NCBI GenBank assembly: GCA_041635475.1
Contig: JBFKVA010000017.1
Coordinates: forward strand, 1-34,193
Direction of reading: 5' to 3'
DNA length: 34,193 bases
DNA from: GCA-020352575 sp041635475
GTDB lineage: Bacteria > Actinomycetota > Acidimicrobiia > Spongiisociales > JAENVV01
A program made the position numbers and the translations under genes. The notes beneath the pieces were generated by a model, which was given only the letters and a program-made list of their open reading frames with translations, was not told where the DNA came from and ran no database searches. This document shows, piece after piece, positions 29,622 to 34,193 of this stretch (positions are counted from its first letter, which is position 1; every line of letters starts with the position of its first letter).

Positions 29622-30185
29622 CTAGTAGTCGATCCCCTTCTTGGTGGCGATGCGGGCGTCGAAGGCGTGCTTGATCGGACGCATCTCGGTCGCGGTGTGG
29701 GCGACCTCCACGAGGGCCGGGTGGGCGTCGCGTCCGGTGATCACGATGTTGACGTGATCGGGACGACCGGTGATCGCGGTGACGACCTCATCGATCGGTA
29801 TCCATTCCCAGGAGATCGGGTACGTGACTTCGTCGAGGACGACGAGGTCGTAGCGCCCGGAGTTGATGACGTCGGCGGCCCTGTCCCAGGCAGCCCGGGC
29901 CAGCGCCTTCGTCTGTTCCAGGTCGTCCGAGTCCCAAGTGAACCCGTCTCCGAGCGCCTCGAACTCGACGCCGAGTTGACCGAGGACCTTCGCCTCGCCG
30001 TACTTCCACTCGGCAGACTTGAGGAACTGGAGGACGATCGATCGCCATCCGCGGGCGATGGCCCGCACGACGATGCCCATGGCGGCGGTCGTCTTGCCCT
30101 TGCCATCACCGGTGTTGACGAGGACGAGGGACGGGACCCGTGTCAGGTCGCTGACATCTGGTCCCTCGAGGGGAACGTCGGTCAT
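29622..30185 (-). CDS. cobO: Corrinoid adenosyltransferase (CobO/BtuR family)
   Basis: Transfers the adenosyl group of ATP to cob(I)alamin or cobyrinic acid a,c-diamide to make the adenosyl cofactor. The 187-residue protein has the deviant P-loop NTGDGKGKTT at residues 24-33, GWRSIVLQFLKS and the LVVLDEVTYPISW and VITGRDAHPALVEVAHTATEM stretches typical of CobO/BtuR/CobP. The ATG overlaps the btuD stop (ATGA), so it is last in the four-gene uptake operon. In this context salvage of imported corrinoid is the likely role, although no complete cobalamin biosynthesis set is visible here. Confidence 0.95.
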   Translation of the reverse strand: MTDVPLEGPDVSDLTRVPSLVLVNTGDGKGKTTAAMGIVVRAIARGWRSIVLQFLKSAEWKYGEAKVLGQLGVEFEALGDGFTWDSDDLEQTKALARAAWDRAADVINSGRYDLVVLDEVTYPISWEWIPIDEVVTAITGRPDHVNIVITGRDAHPALVEVAHTATEMRPIKHAFDARIATKKGIDY

Positions 30186-30967
30186 GGCTGTCTCCTGGGT
30201 GAACGGCGGGGAGCGATGATGAGCCCCCCACTCGGGTCGGTGAGTACTTGTACTGCTGCGCCGTAGTGGGCTGCGATCTTGTCGGCCGTGAGCACCTCGG
30301 CCGGTGATCCGGACTCGACGATACGGCCTTGTGCGATGAGATGGACGACATCGACGAACCTGGCCGTGAGGGTGAGGTCGTGCGTGGTGGAGAGGATGCC
30401 CACTCCGTGGTCTCGACAGAGGGAGTCGATTGTCTCCATGACATCGAGTTGGGCCGCGAGGTCGAGGGCAGACGTCGGCTCGTCCATGACGAGCAGAGCA
30501 GGCTGCTGGGCGAGCGCCCGGGCGATCACCGCCCGCTGCGCCTCGCCGCCGGACAGGGTCGACACGTCGCGACGCGCAAACGACTCGATGTCCAGCGCAG
30601 CGAGAACCTCGGCGACGATCTCGCGGTCGGCGGCCGACTCCTTGCCGAGCGGCGGCAGGTGGGGCGTTCTTCCGAGGAGGACGTAGTCCCGCACACGGAC
30701 ACCGGGGGGCCTGGTGGGCTCCTGGGGGACGTAGGCGACGCGTCGCGCGAGTTGGCGGCGGCTCATGTCGCCCACGGAAACCCCGGCATGGAGGATGGCG
30801 CCGTCGTGGCGATGGAGCCCCATGACGGTGCGAAGAACCGTTGATTTGCCGGCGCCGTTGGGCCCGATGAGCGAGACCCACTCGTGGGGGCCGACGTCGA
30901 ACGAGACCCCGCTGACGATCAAGGCGTCGGCGAAGCGAACGGTGAGGGAGTCGACGCGAAGGCTCAT
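30182..30967 (-). CDS. btuD: Corrinoid ABC transporter ATP-binding protein (BtuD type)
   Basis: The 261-residue ATPase of the FecE/BtuD class. Walker A GPNGAGKST at residues 36-43, Q-loop PQEP, signature LSGGE near residue 142, Walker B LLVMDEPTSALD and the H-loop TTHDL are complete. It starts at ATG 30967, overlapping the btuC stop. The longer upstream reading frame runs through btuC in another frame and is a shadow. The substrate is assigned from the cobalamin riboswitch and the cobO neighbour; by sequence alone it could serve a siderophore. Confidence 0.9.
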   Translation of the reverse strand: MSLRVDSLTVRFADALIVSGVSFDVGPHEWVSLIGPNGAGKSTVLRTVMGLHRHDGAILHAGVSVGDMSRRQLARRVAYVPQEPTRPPGVRVRDYVLLGRTPHLPPLGKESAADREIVAEVLAALDIESFARRDVSTLSGGEAQRAVIARALAQQPALLVMDEPTSALDLAAQLDVMETIDSLCRDHGVGILSTTHDLTLTARFVDVVHLIAQGRIVESGSPAEVLTADKIAAHYGAAVQVLTDPSGGLIIAPRRSPRRQP

Positions 30968-31995
30968 GCGTCCGACCTCGCCTTGCGCAGGATCGCCAGG
31001 AAGAACGGCGCCCCGAAGAACGCCGTCACGACGCCGATCGGCACCTCCGAGGGGGTTGCCACCGTGCGGGCGATGAGGTCGGCGAGGACGAGGAAGACGC
31101 CGCCGAAGATGAGGCTGAGGGGCAGGATGACCTTGTACGAGGTGCCGGCGACCATGCGGACGGCGTGGGGCGTGATGATGCCGACGAAGCCGATGAGCCC
31201 ACTCACCGCCACCGCCGCCGCCGTCCCCAGTGACGCCAGGGCGAGGATGGTGAGTCGCACCCGGGTCACCGGGACCCCGAGGGCGGATGCCTCCGCGTCG
31301 CCGAGGGCGAGGACGTCCAGGAGGCGGCGCGAAGCGAGCAGGCCGGCGGCCGCCACGGCACCGTACGGCAGCAGCATCCCGACCTCCGACCACCCGACGG
31401 TGGTGAGTCGCCCCAGGATCCAGGAGTAGACCTCGCGCAGCGAGTCGGTGTTCTGCTGCTGGACGTAGGTCTGGATGGCCGTGAGAAACGCGGCCACGGC
31501 GACCCCCGCCAGGATGAGGAGGGTGGCCGATCCGGCCGACCCCATCGAGGAGCCGAGCCCGTAGGTCAGGGCGACCCCGGCCAGGGCGCCCACGAATGCC
31601 CAGATCGGGAGGGTGGCCGGCGTGGCGAAGCCGCTGGTGATTCCGATGGTGGCGGCGAGGCCCGCGCCCGCCGCCACGCCCAGGAGATACGGGTCGGCCA
31701 GTGGGTTGCGGAAGACGCCCTGGTAGGCGCCCCCGGCGATGCTGAGGAGCGCGCCGACCAGGAACCCGAGTACCACCCGCGGCATCCTCAACTCCCACAG
31801 GATCGCGTGGTGGGCGTCGGAGAGGCCGCTTTCGAGGTCGATTCCGGGCACGGCATCGACGAGTGACAGGACCACACCGCGCAGGGAGAGGGAGGCGGGC
31901 CCGAGGGCGAGACCGAGGACGACGGCGGCAAGCGCGGCGAACGCGGCGACGATGAGCGACCGAAGCGTCAGTCGCGCCGCTCGCGCGTGGCTCAT
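30964..31995 (-). CDS. btuC: Corrinoid ABC transporter permease (BtuC/FecCD family)
   Basis: A 343-residue membrane protein with about ten helices. Family signatures are RMPRVVLGFLVGALLSIAGG and YQGVFRNPLADPYLLGV in the first third, LGVPVTRVR in the cytoplasmic coupling helix region, and GLIGFVGIITPHAVRM, the well-known FecCD motif. ATG 31995 overlaps the btuF stop; ATG is followed by a basic then hydrophobic helix, as expected. It is the membrane channel between BtuF and BtuD. Confidence 0.93.
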   Translation of the reverse strand: MSHARAARLTLRSLIVAAFAALAAVVLGLALGPASLSLRGVVLSLVDAVPGIDLESGLSDAHHAILWELRMPRVVLGFLVGALLSIAGGAYQGVFRNPLADPYLLGVAAGAGLAATIGITSGFATPATLPIWAFVGALAGVALTYGLGSSMGSAGSATLLILAGVAVAAFLTAIQTYVQQQNTDSLREVYSWILGRLTTVGWSEVGMLLPYGAVAAAGLLASRRLLDVLALGDAEASALGVPVTRVRLTILALASLGTAAAVAVSGLIGFVGIITPHAVRMVAGTSYKVILPLSLIFGGVFLVLADLIARTVATPSEVPIGVVTAFFGAPFFLAILRKARSDA

Positions 31996-32921
31996 GCGTC
32001 CGTCGCCCCGATCGAGGTGAGGGCGGCGGCGATGGCCCATGCGAAATCGGCCATGCGGGGACCCCAGCGGGAGGCGATGTCGTCGTCGAGTTCGAAGACG
32101 TGTCCGGCGCGGACGGCCGCGATCGTACCCCAGCCCGGTCGAGCCGCCATCGAGGAGAGGCTGTCGCCGCAGCAGTTGGTGTGGAAGATCGCTTGGGGGC
32201 TGGTGTCGATGAGGTACTCGGGGGAGAGTTGGGGGTATCCCCAACCGTCGGGATCGGCAGGATCGGCGATGTTCGTCATGCCGAAACGGTGGTACATCTC
32301 CCCGACGAACGTCGTCGAGGTGACCGTGTAGAGCGTTGAGTCGAGTTCGTGATAGAAGGTGATCCCTTCGCCCGCCCCGTCGACGGAGGCCACTGCTTCG
32401 TTGATGGTGTCCTGGACCTCGTTGACGAGGGCCACGGCGTCCGCCAAGTGTCCCGTGGCGGCGCCCAGTTGCTCCCACTGGGCGTAGGCGTCCGCGAACG
32501 AAACCGCCGTCGGATGAACGATGACCGGAATCCCGAGGGCCCCGAACGCAGCAACGACATCACCGGGGTCGAAGGCGAGGATGACGAGGTCGGGGGCGTA
32601 GGCGGTGACGATGGCCTCGACATTGGGAGCGAAGGCGAGGAGGTCGTCCTGGGTCGGTGCCGCGGCCGGATGGGTCGAGAACGAGTCGGTCGCGACCACC
32701 TGATCGCCGGCCCCGATGGCGAACAGGGTCTCGGTGGCCGAGGCGGACAGTGAGACGATCCGCTGCGGTCGGGTCGCGATCGTCACCTCCCCGGCCCCGG
32801 TCGTGATCACGACCGGGTAGTCCTGGGCCGGGTCCGGTGCCACGGCGGTGGAGGAGGGAGTGGCTGGCGAGCAAGCGGTGAACAGCAGGAGTGCCGCCAG
32901 GAGCAGGGTGAGCCGGTGCAT
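31992..32921 (-). CDS. btuF: Corrinoid-binding lipoprotein (BtuF type)
   Basis: A 309-residue extracytoplasmic binding lipoprotein. The signal peptide has a short hydrophobic core and lipobox FTAC at residues 15-18. The periplasmic-binding-protein fold opens with RIVSLSASATETLFAIGAGDQVVATD, typical of the BtuF/FhuD class III family, and has ASRWGPRMADFAWAIA at the C terminus. Ligand assignment to cobalamin or cobinamide comes from the riboswitch directly upstream. It is the first gene of btuF-btuC-btuD-cobO, all joined by four-base overlaps. Confidence 0.9.
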   Translation of the reverse strand: MHRLTLLLAALLLFTACSPATPSSTAVAPDPAQDYPVVITTGAGEVTIATRPQRIVSLSASATETLFAIGAGDQVVATDSFSTHPAAAPTQDDLLAFAPNVEAIVTAYAPDLVILAFDPGDVVAAFGALGIPVIVHPTAVSFADAYAQWEQLGAATGHLADAVALVNEVQDTINEAVASVDGAGEGITFYHELDSTLYTVTSTTFVGEMYHRFGMTNIADPADPDGWGYPQLSPEYLIDTSPQAIFHTNCCGDSLSSMAARPGWGTIAAVRAGHVFELDDDIASRWGPRMADFAWAIAAALTSIGATDA

Positions 32922-32928
32922 TGAGAAA

Positions 32929-32972
32929 GCCTCCTCGGGCTGGGAGGAGGCATCGTGCTGGTCGCCCTCCTC
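32929..32972 (-). promoter_or_regulatory. Riboswitch expression platform with alternative Shine-Dalgarno pairing
   Basis: On the minus strand CCTCCTC (32950-32944) can pair with GAGGAGG at 32936-32930 (the btuF Shine-Dalgarno, 8 bp stem with the flanking G/C) or with an identical GAGGAGG at 32972-32966. The downstream hairpin 32929-32951 is followed by TTTCT and the ATG. This looks like a two-state switch closing or opening the ribosome site. Confidence 0.65.
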
Positions 32973-32979
32973 GGGGTCC

Positions 32980-33118
32980 GTGTCGGGCCGGATGGCAGGC
33001 GACCTGACTCGTCCTCCTGGGAGGCTTCACAGTTGCGGGACAGCGCCGGGATCCAACCGGACTTCGCTCTTGCGTCCCCCTTTGGGCGGGGAAACCACAC
33101 GGCGCCCCGTGGGCGGGC
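32980..33118 (-). ncRNA. Cobalamin riboswitch
   Basis: On the minus strand the conserved elements appear in order: AAGTCCGGT around 33065-33057, GGATCCC and GCTGTCCCGCAACTGTGA (33044-33027), and the B12-box-like GAGTCAGGTCGCCTGCC (33010-32994). They correspond to the conserved core of adenosylcobalamin-type switches. The boundaries are approximate. It would repress the btuF operon when cobalamin is high. Confidence 0.88.
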
Positions 33119-33124
33119 CCCATC

Positions 33125-33152
33125 AGCATACCGCTGCCGGGAGGGGTGTCGA
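33125..33152 (-). promoter_or_regulatory. Promoter of the btuFCD-cobO operon
   Basis: Minus-strand TCGACA (33152-33147), 16 bases, then TATGCT (33130-33125). Transcription would begin near 33118, at the 5' end of the riboswitch. The -35 touches the end of the upstream gene. Confidence 0.6.
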
Positions 33153-33153
33153 T

Positions 33154-34193
33154 TCAGCGGGCCAGGCAGCGCTCGATGAGGGCGTCCGGGTCGAGTCCGG
33201 TGGGCAGGGTCCCATACGCGAGACCACTTGCCGTCGGGTCCATGCGGCTCGTCATGAAGGCGTCGGCGATGGGGGATCCCGAGCGGAGGAGGAGCGACCC
33301 GGTGAGGGCGAGGGCCATGTCCTCCACGAGGGCCCGGGCCCGGTACTCGATCGAGTCCTCGTCGGCGAGCGCGGACTCGATCCGTCCGACTCGCTCGTCG
33401 AGCAGGCGGCTCTCGCCCCCGGCGAGACGGACCTCGTCGAGGAACACGTCGAGCACCTTCGGCTCCTTGCCGACCGCCCGCAGCACATCGAGGGCCTGAA
33501 CGTTGCCGGATCCCTCCCAGATGGCGTTGATGGGGGCCTCCCGGTAGAGGCGGGCGGTGATGAGGTCCTCCATGGTGCCCATGCCCCCGATGCACTCCAT
33601 CGCCTCGTAGGTGTGGGCGGGGGTGCGCTTGGAGATCCAGTACTTGCCGACGGCGGTCCCGAGGCGGACGAGGAGGCGCTCCCGCTCGTCGTCGATGTCG
33701 TCCAGGGCCCGGGCGATGCGCATCGTGAGGGCCAGCGACGCCTCGCTTTCGATCGCCAGGTCACACAGGACGTTGGCCATGAGCGGCTGGTCGACCAGCC
33801 TGGCGCCGAACGCCCGGCGGTGACGGGTGTGGTGGATCGCCTGGACGGTGGCTTGCCGCATGAGTCCCGAGGATCCGAGCATGACGTCGAAGCGGGTCAT
33901 GGAGACCATCTCGATGATGGTGGCCACGCCCCGTCCCTCGTCACCCACCTGCCACCCGAGAGCTCCTCTCAACTCGGCTTCGGCGGTGGCGTTGGATGCG
34001 TTGCCCATCTTGTTCTTGAGTTGGACCAGTTCGAGGGGGTTCTTCGACCCATCCGGGCGCCAGCGCGGAACGAGGAAGCAGGTCAGCCCCCCGTCGGTCT
34101 GGGCCAGCGTCAGGAACGCGTCGCACATCGGTGCCGACACGAAGTACTTGTGCCCGACGAGTTCGTGGGCGCCGTCACCGGCCGGATGGGCGC
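33154..34193 (-). CDS. AidB-like acyl-CoA dehydrogenase, C-terminal part (starts outside the window)
   Basis: A flavin-dependent acyl-CoA dehydrogenase-family protein; about 345 residues are visible and the reading frame continues past the right edge. GHKYFVSAPM is the middle-domain motif of AidB-type members, followed by the FLVPR strand, HRRAFGARL (the helical-domain FAD region), ECIGGMG and IWEGSGNVQALDVLRA, which strongly resemble AidB/isovaleryl-CoA dehydrogenase-like proteins. AidB itself binds DNA and protects against alkylation; many relatives act on unknown acyl-CoAs. A GTG at 34140 exists but lies inside the conserved middle domain and is not the true start. Confidence 0.9.
   Translation of the reverse strand, partial: AHPAGDGAHELVGHKYFVSAPMCDAFLTLAQTDGGLTCFLVPRWRPDGSKNPLELVQLKNKMGNASNATAEAELRGALGWQVGDEGRGVATIIEMVSMTRFDVMLGSSGLMRQATVQAIHHTRHRRAFGARLVDQPLMANVLCDLAIESEASLALTMRIARALDDIDDERERLLVRLGTAVGKYWISKRTPAHTYEAMECIGGMGTMEDLITARLYREAPINAIWEGSGNVQALDVLRAVGKEPKVLDVFLDEVRLAGGESRLLDERVGRIESALADEDSIEYRARALVEDMALALTGSLLLRSGSPIADAFMTSRMDPTASGLAYGTLPTGLDPDALIERCLAR

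Noticed and set aside
1..34193. Mobile elements, CRISPR arrays or defence systems
   Set aside because: No regularly spaced repeats, transposase, integrase or terminal inverted repeats were seen; the intein is the only selfish element.

Overview
This is a GC-rich actinobacterial chromosome segment spanning the replication origin. It shows the conserved actinobacterial order: cca / pseudokinase / ECF sigma / anti-sigma / trxB / trxA / cwlM-like / parB / parA / rsmG / jag / yidC / yidD / rnpA / rpmH / dnaA / dnaN / recF / dciA / gyrB / gyrA / DUF3566. The order matches mycobacteria, but murJ is absent and pilT plus a GNAT gene lie in that interval. I infer an uncultured or little-studied actinobacterium, perhaps of the Acidimicrobiia; the sequence alone does not prove the class. 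I recognised no tRNA or rRNA gene, insertion sequence or CRISPR array.

Layout. 1-1316: argC and the 5' part of argJ (arginine biosynthesis, minus strand). 1373-6063: minus-strand CopD-like membrane protein, M1-type metallopeptidase lipoprotein, CCA-adding enzyme and PilT ATPase. 6175-12238: plus-strand GNAT protein with a 7-codon leader ORF, a membrane-anchored pseudokinase, an ECF sigma factor with its likely membrane partner, a small holin-like protein, thioredoxin reductase, thioredoxin, and a CwlM-like pseudo-amidase. 12247-17179: minus-strand parB, parA and rsmG, then jag, yidC, yidD, rnpA and rpmH. 17180-19104: dnaA with DnaA boxes on both sides and a compact origin. 19105-28869: dnaN, recF, dciA, gyrB, gyrA and a DUF3566 protein, with thrH divergent from gyrB. 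28879-33152: minus-strand small genes, then a corrinoid uptake and adenosylation operon (btuF, btuC, btuD, cobO) behind a cobalamin riboswitch. 33154-34193: the 3' part of an AidB-like acyl-CoA dehydrogenase.

How the genes work together. The centre is the replication, segregation and topology hub: DnaA opens the origin, DnaN and DciA serve the replisome, RecF repairs, gyrase relieves supercoils, and ParA/ParB segregate the origin from a parS site embedded in the first codons of rsmG. The left arm links envelope control (pseudokinase, CwlM-like protein, sigma/anti-sigma pair) to thiol redox control. The right arm imports and adenosylates corrinoids.

The most notable observations are a 416-residue intein directly after the catalytic tyrosine of GyrA, an origin-unwinding module closely resembling that of Bacillus, a parS site overlapping a probable leaderless promoter, a recurrent TANNNT-N6/7-start-codon signature suggesting widespread leaderless transcription, a murJ-less pseudokinase, and a riboswitch whose expression platform contains two competing copies of the Shine-Dalgarno sequence.
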